Part shown: positions 43,980 through 56,222 of the stretch, piece after piece
Layout of the letters: each line of letters opens with the position of its first letter
How positions within the stretch are numbered: the stretch's first letter is position 1
Assembly: GCF_009930795.1 (NCBI RefSeq)
Contig: NZ_CP017146.1
Span: 2,170,001-2,234,000, forward strand
Length of the DNA stretch: 64,000 nt
Direction of reading: 5' to 3'
Source of the DNA: Marisediminicola antarctica
GTDB lineage: Bacteria > Actinomycetota > Actinomycetes > Actinomycetales > Microbacteriaceae
Notes under the pieces: generated by a model
What the model was told of the DNA's origin: nothing
Seen by the model: the letters and a program-made list of their open reading frames with translations, nothing else
Databases searched by the model: none
Position numbers and translations under genes: made by a program

Positions 43980-44815
43980 CTGGTTGGCAGGTCGCACAGC
44001 GACCGTGCGGAAACCCGCCCGACTCGCTCAGAGACACGGTCATGCGGGTCGCGTGCGGGCAGAAGTTCGCCGAGTACGGACTCGTGGTCGCTGCCCGACA
44101 GCTGTGAGCGGCCACTACTCCGTACTCGACGCGTCCTTCACCCCGTCTCGCCCCGGGCGGGTTTCACTACGCGCGCCAGAGCACACTGCTCAACCGACCC
44201 AAACCGCTGGTTGGCAGGTCGCACAGCGACCGTGCGGAAACCCGCCCGACTCGCTCAGAGACACGGTCATGCGGGTCGCGTGCGGGCAGAAGTTCGCCGA
44301 GTACGGACTCGTGGTCGCTGCCCGACAGCTGTGAGCGGCCACTACTCCGTACTCGACGCGTCCTTCACCCCGTCTCGCCCCGGACGGGTTTCACTACGCG
44401 CGCCAGAGCACACTGCTCAACCGACCCAAACCGCTGGTTGGCAGGTCGCGCAGCGACCGTGCCGAAACCCGCCCGACTCGCTCAGAGACACGGTCATGCG
44501 GGTCGCGTGCGGGAAGAAGTTCGCCGAGTACGGACTCGTGGTCGCTGCCCGACAGCTGTGAGCGGCCACTACTCCGTACTCGACGCGTCCTTCACCCCGT
44601 CTCGCCCCGGGCGGGTTTCACTACGCGCGCCAGAGCGCACTGCTCAACCGACCCAAACCGCTGGTTGGCAGGTCGCACAGCGACCGTGCGGAAACCCGCC
44701 CGACTCGCTCAGAGACACGGTCATGCGGGTCGCGTGCGGGCAGAAGTTCGCCGAGTACGGACTCGTGGTCGCTGCCCGACAGCTGTGAGCGGCCACTACT
44801 CCGTACTCGACGCGC
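43980..44815. repeat. 227-bp tandem repeat array, 3.7 copies, with nested inverted repeats
   Basis: Copies begin at 43981, 44208, 44435 and 44662, an exact 227-bp period; the last breaks off near 44815. They differ by only a few bases each. In copy 1: a small hairpin GGTCGC-ACA-GCGACC (43990-44004), perfect 12-bp arms GAAACCCGCCCG (44010-44021) and CGGGCGGGTTTC (44154-44165), and inside them a long hairpin with 10-bp arms CGAGTACGGA (44071-44080) and TCCGTACTCG (44119-44128) plus an inner 9-bp stem. 227 is not a multiple of 3 and the open frames shift between copies, so it is not protein coding. Confidence 0.97.
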
Positions 44816-44832
44816 CCGGTGCTGTTCACCGT

Positions 44833-44919
44833 TCACGCGACGTTCCACTCGGTGTCGTCTTCAGGGGAGAGGACGACGCCACCCCGACCGCTCAACAACG
44901 CGGTGGCGAATTCGCGCAC
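44833..44919 (-). pseudogene. Possible 3' remnant of a lost gene
   Basis: Just downstream of lysE on the minus strand, 28 codons from a GTG read MREFATALLSGRGG and end SPEDDTEWNVA-stop, with strongly GC-biased third positions like a true C-terminus. No ribosome binding site and no full-length gene. It may be the tail of a gene cut when the repeat array or the lysE block arrived. Weakly supported. Confidence 0.3.
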
Positions 44920-44930
44920 CCCGCATCCGC

Positions 44931-45560
44931 CTACTGCCCCACGGCAAGCCGCACCCCCAGAGCGATCATGACGACGGCGATGGATGCGTCCAGCACCCGC
45001 CACGCGCGGGGCCGGGCGAACAACGGCCGCAGCAGTCTGGCACCGAACCCGAGCGCGCCGAACCACAGGAAGCTCGCGAGCACGGCGCCTCCCGTCCACC
45101 ACCAGCGTTCCGCGGGCTCCTGCTGGGAAGCGACCGCCCCGAGCAGCAGAACAGTGTCGAGGTAGACGTGCGGGTTCAGCCACGTCAGCGCGAGAACGGT
45201 CGTCACGGCCAGCCGTATGCCGATCTGCTTGCCCGCACCACCCGCGATCAGCGCCGCAGGGCGGACGGCGCGGCGCGCGGCGAGCAGCCCGTAGACAATC
45301 AGGAATCCGGCGCCGAGTACCCGCACGACGACGAGCGCGACCGGTGCCGTCTCGACGATCGCTCCCAGGCCGACGACCCCCGCGAGAATGAGGACGGCGT
45401 CAGAGAGCGCGCAGATGGCGACCACGGGCGCGATGATTCGAGTGCGGCCGTCGATTCCGAGCCGGAGCACGAACGCATTCTGTGCGCCGATCGCGACGAT
45501 GAGCGACAACCCGGTTACGAGCCCCAGCAGGGCGGGAAGCAGGGTCGCAGAGAGAGTCAC
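44931..45560 (-). CDS. lysE: LysE/ArgO-family amino acid exporter
   Basis: 209 residues with about six membrane helices. VTGLSLIVAIGAQNAFVLRLG is the LysE signature near the N-terminus and TWLNPHVYLDTVLLLG the conserved mid motif. Members export lysine or arginine. The gene is divergent from a LysG-type regulator, the standard pairing. The GTG start has TAACGT six bases upstream, so it is probably leaderless, and a perfect TTACGGCCGTAA palindrome overlaps that box. Confidence 0.93.
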   Translation of the reverse strand: MTLSATLLPALLGLVTGLSLIVAIGAQNAFVLRLGIDGRTRIIAPVVAICALSDAVLILAGVVGLGAIVETAPVALVVVRVLGAGFLIVYGLLAARRAVRPAALIAGGAGKQIGIRLAVTTVLALTWLNPHVYLDTVLLLGAVASQQEPAERWWWTGGAVLASFLWFGALGFGARLLRPLFARPRAWRVLDASIAVVMIALGVRLAVGQ

Positions 45561-45566
45561 CCACTC

Positions 45567-45572
45567 ACGTTA
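45567..45572 (-). promoter_or_regulatory. -10 element of a leaderless lysE promoter
   Basis: On the minus strand TAACGT, six bases, then GTG at 45560. It overlaps the palindrome at 45570-45581. Confidence 0.5.
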
Positions 45573-45581
45573 CGGCCGTAA
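45570..45581. promoter_or_regulatory. Perfect palindrome, candidate LysG operator at lysE
   Basis: TTACGGCCGTAA is a 12-bp perfect palindrome overlapping the lysE -10 box. A second inverted repeat, CATAAG-CTGAA-CTTATG (45616-45632), covers the lysG -10 and start codon. Together they fit binding of the regulator in the shared 68-bp intergenic region; inference. Confidence 0.4.
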
Positions 45582-45616
45582 GAGAATTCAGCCCAGCTAT
45601 GGTTTCTTGGCAGTCA

Positions 45617-45622
45617 TAAGCT
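45617..45622 (+). promoter_or_regulatory. -10 element of a leaderless lysG promoter
   Basis: TAAGCT, six bases, then the ATG at 45629, inside the inverted repeat 45616-45632, a natural autoregulation site. Confidence 0.5.
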
Positions 45623-45628
45623 GAACTT

Positions 45629-46525
45629 ATGCACCGCTTCACGCTCGACCAACTCGCCACCCTCCGCACCGTGATCGATGAGGGCACATTCGAGGCGGCG
45701 GCGGGGCGGATGCACGTGACCGCATCGGCCATCTCGCAGCGGATGAAGGCCATGGAACAGGCTGCCGGCCAGGTGCTCGTGCGACGCACCACCCCGGTCA
45801 CGCTCACCCCGGCGGGGGATGTGCTGCTTCGCTACGCCCGCCAACTCGAGCTGCTCGAGGCCGACACCCGGCGCGAGCTCGACGGCGATGCCAGCGGCGC
45901 GCCTCACCCCCTGATCCCTCTCGCGGTCAACGCAGACAGCCTCGCAACCTGGTTTCTCGACTCCCTCGTCGGGCTCGGCGAGGAGCTGGGCGCGACCTTC
46001 GACCTGCACCGTGAGGACCAGGATCACACGATTTCACTGCTCCGGGCCGGTGCCGTGATGGCCGCGGTGACCTCTACGCGGGCAACCATCCAGGGCTGCG
46101 TGACCGAGCCGCTCGGGCTCATGCGCTATCGCGCGGTGGCCGCGCCGGCGTTGGTCGCGCGGTGGATGCCACGGCACCCCGATCTCGCGGACCTGACGGA
46201 GGCACCCGTCGTTACCTTCGACCGCAGCGACGAGCTCCAGCGTGCCTTTGTGCTCGCCCGCACGGGCGGTGAGGGTGGCCCGAGCCATTACGTTCCGGCG
46301 TCCCACGACTTCGCCCGCGCCGTGGTGCTGGGCCTCGGCTGGGCGCTGCTCCCCGAGCAGCAGTGCCTCGCCGAGATCGCCAGCGGCGCGCTCGTGGAAC
46401 TCGCCCCACTCCATCCGGTCGACGTCGCGCTGTACTGGCAGCGCTGGAACCTCACCTCCCCGCTGCTCGACTCGGTGTCGCGCGCGGTACGGGACGCCGC
46501 GGCACACGCGCTGCACCCGTTCTGA
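45629..46525 (+). CDS. lysG: LysR-type regulator of amino acid export (LysG/ArgP family)
   Basis: 298 residues: N-terminal winged helix (LDQLATLRTVIDEGTFEAAAG, VTASAISQRMKAMEQAAGQVLV) and a complete effector-binding domain to the C-terminus (YVPASHDFARAVVLGLGWALLP). The sequence style (MHRFTLDQLATL) and the divergent lysE gene fit the LysG/ArgP branch, which activates the exporter when lysine, arginine or histidine builds up. Confidence 0.92.
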   Translation: MHRFTLDQLATLRTVIDEGTFEAAAGRMHVTASAISQRMKAMEQAAGQVLVRRTTPVTLTPAGDVLLRYARQLELLEADTRRELDGDASGAPHPLIPLAVNADSLATWFLDSLVGLGEELGATFDLHREDQDHTISLLRAGAVMAAVTSTRATIQGCVTEPLGLMRYRAVAAPALVARWMPRHPDLADLTEAPVVTFDRSDELQRAFVLARTGGEGGPSHYVPASHDFARAVVLGLGWALLPEQQCLAEIASGALVELAPLHPVDVALYWQRWNLTSPLLDSVSRAVRDAAAHALHPF

Positions 46526-46549
46526 GCCGGGGCGCCCCACCGGCCCTGC

Positions 46550-46555
46550 TAGGCT
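46550..46555 (+). promoter_or_regulatory. Candidate -10 of the pyr operon
   Basis: TAGGCT would start a transcript near 46562 with a leader of about 50 bases that contains the PyrR-binding hairpin. The -35 is poor. Confidence 0.5.
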
Positions 46556-46582
46556 CAACACACACCAGACATCCTTTAACCA

Positions 46583-46598
46583 CCGTCCAGAGAGACGG
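46583..46598 (+). promoter_or_regulatory. PyrR-binding hairpin next to the pyrR ribosome binding site
   Basis: A 5-bp stem CCGTC/GACGG with the loop CAGAGA reproduces the core of the PyrR binding loop (TCCAGAGAGRC type). Its 3' arm ends two bases before AAGGAGG (46601-46607), which is 5 bases before the TTG start. PyrR-UMP bound here would block ribosomes. This is the translational version of PyrR control described for mycobacteria; there is no attenuator terminator. Confidence 0.75.
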
Positions 46599-46612
46599 GG
46601 AAGGAGGTCAGA

Positions 46613-47176
46613 TTGCCTTTCAGAATCGTTCTGCAGCAAGCTGATATCGCCCGAGCGTTGACTCGGATCTCGCACGAGATCCTCGAGTCCAATCGCGGCC
46701 CCGACGATCTCGTCATACTCGGCATCCCCACGCGCGGGGTGATCCTCGCCGAGCGAATCGCCCGGCTGATCTCCGACATCTCCGGGCGGCCCGTCGCCTC
46801 GGGATCACTCGATGTAACGATGTACCGCGACGACCTCTCTCGCAACCCGACGAGGGCGCCCTCGCCGACGCGGGTGCCCGCGACCGGCATCGACGGCTCC
46901 GTCGTCGTGCTCGTCGACGACGTGCTCTACTCCGGCCGCACGATCCGCGCAGCCCTCGATGCGCTCGGCGACATCGGGCGGCCGCGCGTCGTGCGCCTCG
47001 CAACCCTCATCGACCGCGGGCATCGGGAGCTGCCGATCCGGCCCGACTTCGTTGGCAAGAACCTGCCGTCCGCCCAGGGTGAGCGCATCTACGTGCGACT
47101 GCACGAGAGCGACGGCGACGAGTTCGTCAGCATCGACGGCGGCGAGAGCCCCGGCCAGAACGGGGCACAGAAGTGA
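46613..47176 (+). CDS. pyrR: Pyrimidine operon regulator / uracil phosphoribosyltransferase PyrR
   Basis: 187 residues of a type I phosphoribosyltransferase: [27 protein letters not shown] and the PRPP loop [21 protein letters not shown]. It binds the leader RNA when UMP is high and has uracil phosphoribosyltransferase activity in relatives. The TTG start has an AAGGAGG Shine-Dalgarno and the PyrR loop just upstream, so it likely represses itself. The stop overlaps the pyrB GTG. Confidence 0.95.
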   Translation: MPFRIVLQQADIARALTRISHEILESNRGPDDLVILGIPTRGVILAERIARLISDISGRPVASGSLDVTMYRDDLSRNPTRAPSPTRVPATGIDGSVVVLVDDVLYSGRTIRAALDALGDIGRPRVVRLATLIDRGHRELPIRPDFVGKNLPSAQGERIYVRLHESDGDEFVSIDGGESPGQNGAQK

Positions 47177-48129
47177 AGCACCTGCTGAGCACCCGCGACC
47201 TGACGCGCGATGAGGCCATCGGTATCCTCGATGTCGCCGAGGACATGGCCGACGTGCAGTCCAGGGAGGTGCGCAAGCTGCCGACCCTGCGCGGACGCAC
47301 CGTCGTCAACCTCTTCTTCGAGGACTCCACCCGCACCCGCATCTCGTTCGAGGCGGCCGCGAAGCGGCTGAGCGCCGACGTCATCAATTTCAGCGCCAAA
47401 GGCTCAAGCGTCTCGAAGGGCGAGAGCCTCAAAGACACGGCGCAGACCCTCGCCGCGATCGGAGCGGATGCCGTCGTGATCCGGCATCCGGCATCCGGCG
47501 CCCCCCAGGTGCTCGCGCAGAGCAACTGGATCGAGGCCGGCATCATCAACGCCGGCGACGGCACCCACGAGCATCCGACCCAGGGCCTGCTCGACGCGTT
47601 CACCATCAGGAGGCGCCTGCACGGCACCGCCTCGCGCGGCAGATCGCTCGACGGCGTGCGCGTCACGATCGTCGGCGACATCCTGCACTCGCGCGTCGCC
47701 CGCTCCAACGTCTGGCTGCTCACGAGCCTGGGCGCCCAGGTACACCTCGTCGCCCCGGCGACGCTGCTGCCGGTCGGTATCGCGAACTGGCCCGTCACGG
47801 TCGGCTACGACTTCGACGAGGCCATCGACGCCGGGACCGATGTCGTGATGATGCTGCGGATCCAGGCCGAGCGGATGATGTCGGGCGGGTTCTTCCCGAA
47901 CGCACGGGAGTACTCGAAGCGCTGGGGCCTCGATGACGCGCGGGTCGACCGTCTCCACGCCGCTACCATGGTGATGCACCCAGGTCCCATGAATCGCGGC
48001 CTCGAGATCTCCTCCCGCGCCGCCGACTCACCCCGGTCGACTGTGCTGGAGCAGGTCGCAAACGGGGTTTCGGTGAGGATGGCAGTGCTGTACCTCGTCT
48101 TGTCTGGGGAACGCGGAGAACTTTCATGA
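47173..48129 (+). CDS. pyrB: Aspartate carbamoyltransferase catalytic subunit
   Basis: 318 residues. [19 protein letters not shown] binds carbamoyl phosphate, [12 protein letters not shown] is the 80s loop, and [12 protein letters not shown] and [12 protein letters not shown] are later motifs. It makes N-carbamoyl-aspartate. No pyrI is seen, as is usual for actinobacteria. The GTG start overlaps pyrR and the stop overlaps pyrC (ATGA). Confidence 0.97.
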   Translation: MKHLLSTRDLTRDEAIGILDVAEDMADVQSREVRKLPTLRGRTVVNLFFEDSTRTRISFEAAAKRLSADVINFSAKGSSVSKGESLKDTAQTLAAIGADAVVIRHPASGAPQVLAQSNWIEAGIINAGDGTHEHPTQGLLDAFTIRRRLHGTASRGRSLDGVRVTIVGDILHSRVARSNVWLLTSLGAQVHLVAPATLLPVGIANWPVTVGYDFDEAIDAGTDVVMMLRIQAERMMSGGFFPNAREYSKRWGLDDARVDRLHAATMVMHPGPMNRGLEISSRAADSPRSTVLEQVANGVSVRMAVLYLVLSGERGELS

Positions 48130-49469
48130 CAACCACCCTTCTCGTCACCGGCGCGACCCTCGCCGACGGAACCCGCACCGACCTAGTCGTGCGCGACGGT
48201 CGCATCAGCGAGGTCGGCACCGGCCTCAGCGCCACCGGCGCACGGGTCATCGACGCCGACGGACTCACCGCCCTGCCCGGCCTCGTCGACCTGCACACCC
48301 ACTTGCGTGAGCCCGGGTTCGAGCACAGCGAGACCGTGCTGACCGGATCGCGCGCGGCGGCGATCGGCGGATTCACCGCGGTGCACGCCATGGCCAACAC
48401 CTCGCCCGTCGCCGACACCGCCGGCGTCGTCGAGCAGGTCGAGTCGCTCGGCCGTCGCGCCGGGTACGTCACCGTGCGCCCGATCGGCGCCGTCACCGTG
48501 GGCTTGGCCGGCCAGCAGCTCTCCGAGATCGGGGCCATGGCGAATAGCCGCGCGCGGGTGCGGGTCTTCTCCGACGATGGCAAGTGCGTCTCGGACGCCC
48601 TCCTGATGCGCCGCGCCCTCGAATACGTGAAGACCTTCGACGGCGTTGTCGCACAACACGCTCAGGAGCCCCGGCTCACCGAGGGCGCCCAGATGAACGA
48701 GGGAGTCGTGAGCGGCGAACTCGGCCTCGCCGGCTGGCCCGCCGTCGCCGAGGAGGCGATCATCGCCCGTGATGTGCTTCTCGCGCAGCACGTCGGCGCC
48801 CGCGTGCACATCTGCCACCTGTCCACCGCCGGATCCGTCGAGGTTGTGCGCTGGGCGAAGGCGAGGGGCATCCGCGTCACCGCCGAGGTGACCCCACACC
48901 ACCTGATGCTCACCGAGGAGCTCGTCCGCAGCTACGACGCGCGCTACAAGGTCAACCCGCCGCTGCGCCGCCAGGAGGACGTGCTCGCTCTGCGCGCCGG
49001 ACTCGCCGACGGTACCATCGACATCATCGCGACCGACCACGCGCCGCATCCGTCCGAGTCGAAGGATTGTGAGTGGACCGCCGCGTCGATGGGCATGGTC
49101 GGCCTCGAGTCCGCCCTCTCCGTCGTGCAGGCCTCCGTCGTCGACAACGGGATGCTCGACTGGAACGACATCGCCCGGGTGCTCTCGAGCCCCCCCGCCG
49201 CGATCGGCCGCCTCGACGGCTACGGCGACGGGATCGCGGTCGGCGCGCCCGCCGAGTTCACCCTCTACGACTCCTCCGCGAGCCGCGTCTTCGACACCGA
49301 CGCTCTCGCGGGACAAGGCCGCAACTCGCCGTTCCTGCAGCTGAGACTGCCGGGCCGTGTCGTCGCGACGGTGCACCAGGGTTACCCGACCGTGCTCGAC
49401 GGGCAACTTATCGCCGAGGAGACCGTCTCGGCGGCCGCCGCCAGGGCCGCTGGGGGTACCCATGGATAA
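48126..49469 (+). CDS. pyrC: Dihydroorotase
   Basis: 447 residues, class I type: metal ligands in [13 protein letters not shown], in [10 protein letters not shown] and in ATDHAPH, and substrate contacts in NPPLR. It closes N-carbamoyl-aspartate to dihydroorotate. The ATGA overlap with pyrB and the 8-base overlap with the next gene place it in the operon. Confidence 0.96.
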   Translation: MTTTLLVTGATLADGTRTDLVVRDGRISEVGTGLSATGARVIDADGLTALPGLVDLHTHLREPGFEHSETVLTGSRAAAIGGFTAVHAMANTSPVADTAGVVEQVESLGRRAGYVTVRPIGAVTVGLAGQQLSEIGAMANSRARVRVFSDDGKCVSDALLMRRALEYVKTFDGVVAQHAQEPRLTEGAQMNEGVVSGELGLAGWPAVAEEAIIARDVLLAQHVGARVHICHLSTAGSVEVVRWAKARGIRVTAEVTPHHLMLTEELVRSYDARYKVNPPLRRQEDVLALRAGLADGTIDIIATDHAPHPSESKDCEWTAASMGMVGLESALSVVQASVVDNGMLDWNDIARVLSSPPAAIGRLDGYGDGIAVGAPAEFTLYDSSASRVFDTDALAGQGRNSPFLQLRLPGRVVATVHQGYPTVLDGQLIAEETVSAAAARAAGGTHG

Positions 49470-49980
49470 CCGGGTCATCTCGGGCGCCATCGTGCTGGCG
49501 GTGCTCGTGCTCCTCCTCGCGCTCATGTACGCGGGGTGGCGGCGACGCCAGCGGCGCCAGTCCGGCATCCCGCGGCCGCAGGGCCTTCCCGAGCTGACCG
49601 GGCGCGAACTCGTCACGGTCGAGGCCTTCTACGTCGCCTCGACGATGACAGACGAGCCGCTCAACCGCATCGCCGTCGCCGGCCTCGGATACCGCGCCCG
49701 CGCCCGCGTGCAGGTCTTCGAGTCGGGGATCTCGCTCGGCATCGCGGGGGAGCCGGATGCCTTCATCCCGCGCTCCGACCTCGTGGCCGTCGAGCGCGCC
49801 ACCTGGACCATCGACCGCGTCGTCGAGACCGGCGGCCTCGTGCGTATCGTCTGGCGACTCGGCGACACCACCATCGACAGCTACCTCCGCGTGCCGGAGC
49901 CCACCGATCCGTCGGCGCTCATCGGCGCGATCGAGTCAATCATCACGGCGCCGACCCGCGCCAGGAACGAGGAACAGTGA
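49462..49980 (+). CDS. Membrane protein of the pyr operon (Rv1382-like position)
   Basis: 172 residues: a single N-terminal membrane helix ([21 protein letters not shown]) followed by Arg-rich WRRRQRRQ and a soluble beta-rich domain of about 130 residues. The same slot, between pyrC and carA, holds a membrane/export protein in Mycobacterium (Rv1382). Function unknown; the position suggests co-regulation with pyrimidine synthesis rather than an enzyme step. Confidence 0.85.
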   Translation: MDNRVISGAIVLAVLVLLLALMYAGWRRRQRRQSGIPRPQGLPELTGRELVTVEAFYVASTMTDEPLNRIAVAGLGYRARARVQVFESGISLGIAGEPDAFIPRSDLVAVERATWTIDRVVETGGLVRIVWRLGDTTIDSYLRVPEPTDPSALIGAIESIITAPTRARNEEQ

Positions 49981-49985
49981 CGAGC

Positions 49986-51136
49986 ATGGATCCAGCAGTG
50001 CTGGTGCTCGAAGACGGCACCCGATACGTCGGACGCGCCTGGGGCGCGCGCGGGCGCACATTTGGCGAGGCCGTGTTCTCGACGGGGATGACGGGCTACC
50101 AGGAGACCCTCACCGACCCGAGCTACGCCGGGCAGATCGTGCTGATGACGGCCCCGCACATTGGCATCACCGGGGTGAATGACGAAGACCCGGAGTCCCG
50201 CCGCATCTGGGTCAACGGCTTCGTCGCGCGCGACCCCTCCCGCGTGGTGTCGAACTTCCGCGCGAACGGCAGCCTCGACGACCAGCTCGTCGCCGACGGC
50301 GTCGTCGGCATCAGCGGCGTCGACACGCGCGCGGTCACCCGCAGGCTGCGCGACGCCGGCGTCATGCGCTCCGGCATCTTCTCGGGCGCGGATGCCGCGC
50401 TCGACCCGGCCGAGCAGCTGCGGCTCGTGCGGTCCGGCGAGGACATGCGCGGACTCAACCTCTCCGACCGGGTGTCGGTCATCGCGCAGTACCGGATCGC
50501 GCCGGAGGGGGAGCGGATCGGACTGGTCGCGGTTCTCGACCTCGGCGTCAAGGAATCCACCCTGCGCTACCTCGCCGCGCGCGGCTTCGAGGTGATGGTG
50601 CTGCCGCAGTCGGTGAGCGCCGAGCAGCTGCGCGACCTCGACCCCGACGCGCTCTTCTTCTCCAACGGCCCGGGCGACCCGAGCGCATCCGACGCCCACG
50701 TCGCCCTGCTGCAGGGCGCCCTGCGCGACGGCGTGCCGTTCTTCGGCATCTGCTTCGGCAACCAGCTCCTCGGCCGGGCCCTCGGCTTCGGCACCTACAA
50801 GCTGCCGTTCGGCCACCGCGGCATCAACCAGCCCGTCGTCGACAAGACGACCGGGCGGGTCGAAATCACCTCCCACAATCACGGCTTCGCGGTCGACGCG
50901 CCCATCGGCGCACCCACCCGGTCGCCGGCCGGGTTCGGCCTGGTCGAGGTGAGCCACGTCAACCTCAACGACAACGTCGTCGAGGGCCTCAACGCCCTCG
51001 AAATCCCCGCCTTCTCGGTGCAGTACCACCCCGAGGCCGCCGCGGGGCCACACGACGCCAACTACCTCTTCGACCGGTTCCGCGACATGGTGCTCACCAC
51101 CGTCGCAGCCCGCGCCAACAAGAAAGACGACAAGTA

Positions 51137-51137
<1 letters not shown>
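49986..51137 (+). CDS. carA: Carbamoyl-phosphate synthase small subunit
   Basis: 383 residues from ATG; a GTG at 49977 overlapping the previous stop, with GAGGAA close upstream, is an alternative. The N-terminal CPSase domain has [18 protein letters not shown]; the C-terminal class I glutaminase has [19 protein letters not shown] (nucleophile Cys), SHNHGFAV and [11 protein letters not shown]. It feeds ammonia to CarB for pyrimidine and arginine synthesis. Confidence 0.96.
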
Positions 51138-54426
<3,289 letters not shown>

Positions 54427-54430
<4 letters not shown>

Positions 54431-55278
54431 TCGGCTTCGGCACACGCCTCGAGCAGGCCATCGACGGCCCCGGCCGCCTGTGCGTCGGCATCGACCCGCA
54501 CCCCTACCTCCTGCACCAGTGGGGCCTCGGAGACGACGCGGCGGGCTTGCGCGACTTCGGCCTGCGCGTCGTCGAGGCGAGCGCCGGCCGCGCGGGCATC
54601 GTGAAGCCGCAGGTGGCGTTCTTCGAGCGTCACGGCTCCGCGGGCTTCGCCGCTCTCGAAGAGGTGCTCCGCCAGGCCCGCGCAGCGGGCCTGATCGTCA
54701 TCGCCGACTCCAAGCGCGGCGACGTCGGCTCGAGCGTCGAGGCGTACGGCCAGGCGTGGCTGACCCCCGGCTCCCCACTCGAAGCGGACGCGATGACCGT
54801 CAGCGCCTTTCAGGGCGTCGGGTCGATCACCGCGCCGCTCGAACTCGCGGCCCGGCACGGCAAGGGGCTCTTCGTGCTCGCCGCGACCTCGAATCCCGAG
54901 GCGGCGGCCGTTCAGACCGCGATCATCGGGTCGGGCGCGCGTAGCGGACTGACGGTGGCTGCGGGTATTGTCGCCGACGTGACCGACTGGAATCGAGGCG
55001 ACCCCTCCGCCCGCATCGCGGGCGTCGGGGTCGTGCTCGGAGCCACGGTCGACTTCGCCGCGTACGGCATCGACACCGCGGCAGCGGACGAGGGACCGGG
55101 CACACCCATCCTCGCGCCGGGCTTCGGACACCAGGGCGCCCGGTTCGACCAGGTCAACGCAATCTACGGCGCTGCCGCAAGCCGCACCATCGTGGCCGCG
55201 TCGCGCAGCATCCTCACCGCCGGGCCGTCCGGGCTCGCCGCGGCCATCACCTCCCACGCGAACGAGGTCGGCGCATGA
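54427..55278 (+). CDS. pyrF: Orotidine 5'-phosphate decarboxylase (group 2)
   Basis: 283 residues. [11 protein letters not shown] at the start, [15 protein letters not shown] and the catalytic [12 protein letters not shown] identify the longer group 2 type found in actinobacteria. It forms UMP from OMP. No pyrD or pyrE lies in the window. GTGA overlap with carB and ATGA overlap with the next gene. Confidence 0.96.
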
Positions 55279-56198
55279 CGCAGTCAGGTCCACCGCCCGT
55301 CGACCGGGTCGCCGCATCCCGCGCCGCCGTGGCCGCGAGACGCCGCCGCGCGGTCGTGAAGCACGCCGTCGCGACGCGGCAGAGAAGCGCCGTCGACGTG
55401 CTCGACACCGCGTGGAGCGATCCGGATGCCGCCGCCGAGGCGACGCTGCGGGTGCGGGAGCTGCTGACCAGCGTTCCCACGCTCGGACCCACACGCACCG
55501 CCAAGGTCATGGCCGAGCTGCAGATCGCCGATTCAAAGCGGGTCGGCGGGCTCGGCTCCCGCCAGCGGGACCGGCTCCGGGACTGGCTCGTCGTGCGGGA
55601 GAGCCGGGGCACAGACACCGCGAAGGCCAAGCTCGTCGTCCTGGCCGGTCCGACCGCGGTCGGAAAGGGCACCGTCTCGACCTTCATCCGCGAGAACTAC
55701 CCCGACGTGCACCTCTCCGTGTCCGCAACCACGAGGGCCCCGCGGCCCGGCGAGGTCGAGGGGGTCAACTACTTCTTCGTGAGCGACGAGGAGTTCGACC
55801 GCCTCGTCGAGCGGGGCGACATGCTCGAGTGGGCGAAGGTGCACAACGCGTTCCGCTACGGCACGCCGCGGCGCCCCGTCGATGACAATCTTGCCAACGG
55901 AAGCAGTGTGCTGCTCGAGATCGACATCCAGGGCGCGCGGCAGGTGAAGGCGGCGATGCCGCAGGCCGTTCTCGTGTTCCTGCTGCCCCCGACCTGGGAC
56001 GAGCTGGTGCGCCGCCTCATCGGTCGCGGCACCGAAGGCCTCGCCGAACAGCAGCGCCGACTCGAGACCGCGAGGGTCGAGCTCGCCGCGCAGCACGAGT
56101 TCGACTACCGCGTCGTGAACGGTGACGTCGCCGAGGCGGCTGAGGAGGTCGTAGACTTGATGAGATTGCGCCCTCACGCGTCCCACGACTCCAGCTGA
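55275..56198 (+). CDS. gmk: Guanylate kinase with N-terminal integration host factor (mIHF) domain
   Basis: 307 residues in two parts. Residues 10 to about 105 match actinobacterial integration host factor: a basic helix ([19 protein letters not shown]), then [40 protein letters not shown] and RDRLRDWL, the helix-two-turn-helix DNA-binding core. Residues 118-300 are guanylate kinase: P-loop GPTAVGKG (125-132), [34 protein letters not shown] and [10 protein letters not shown]. In Mycobacterium mihF and gmk are separate neighbours; here they are one frame. The ATGA start overlaps pyrF, and no internal start precedes the kinase with a good ribosome binding site. Confidence 0.93.
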   Translation: MTQSGPPPVDRVAASRAAVAARRRRAVVKHAVATRQRSAVDVLDTAWSDPDAAAEATLRVRELLTSVPTLGPTRTAKVMAELQIADSKRVGGLGSRQRDRLRDWLVVRESRGTDTAKAKLVVLAGPTAVGKGTVSTFIRENYPDVHLSVSATTRAPRPGEVEGVNYFFVSDEEFDRLVERGDMLEWAKVHNAFRYGTPRRPVDDNLANGSSVLLEIDIQGARQVKAAMPQAVLVFLLPPTWDELVRRLIGRGTEGLAEQQRRLETARVELAAQHEFDYRVVNGDVAEAAEEVVDLMRLRPHASHDSS

Positions 56199-56222
56199 CT
56201 CAGCTGCATCCGCTTTCACTCG

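Noticed and set aside
43980-44815. CRISPR array
   Set aside because: Units are 227 bp and directly abutting with no unique spacers, and no cas genes are present.
43980-44815. Insertion sequence or intact transposon
   Set aside because: The 12-bp inverted arms lie inside a tandem unit, there is no transposase, and I could not see target-site duplications.
43984-45165. Repeated open frames of about 116 codons in the plus strand of the 227-bp array
   Set aside because: The period is not a multiple of three, so each frame depends on where it falls in the repeat. There is no ribosome binding site and no recognisable domain.
44833-45183. Full 116-codon gene overlapping the 3' end of lysE
   Set aside because: Most of it is antisense-like low-complexity overlap with lysE; only the last 28 codons look coding, so it is listed as a remnant.
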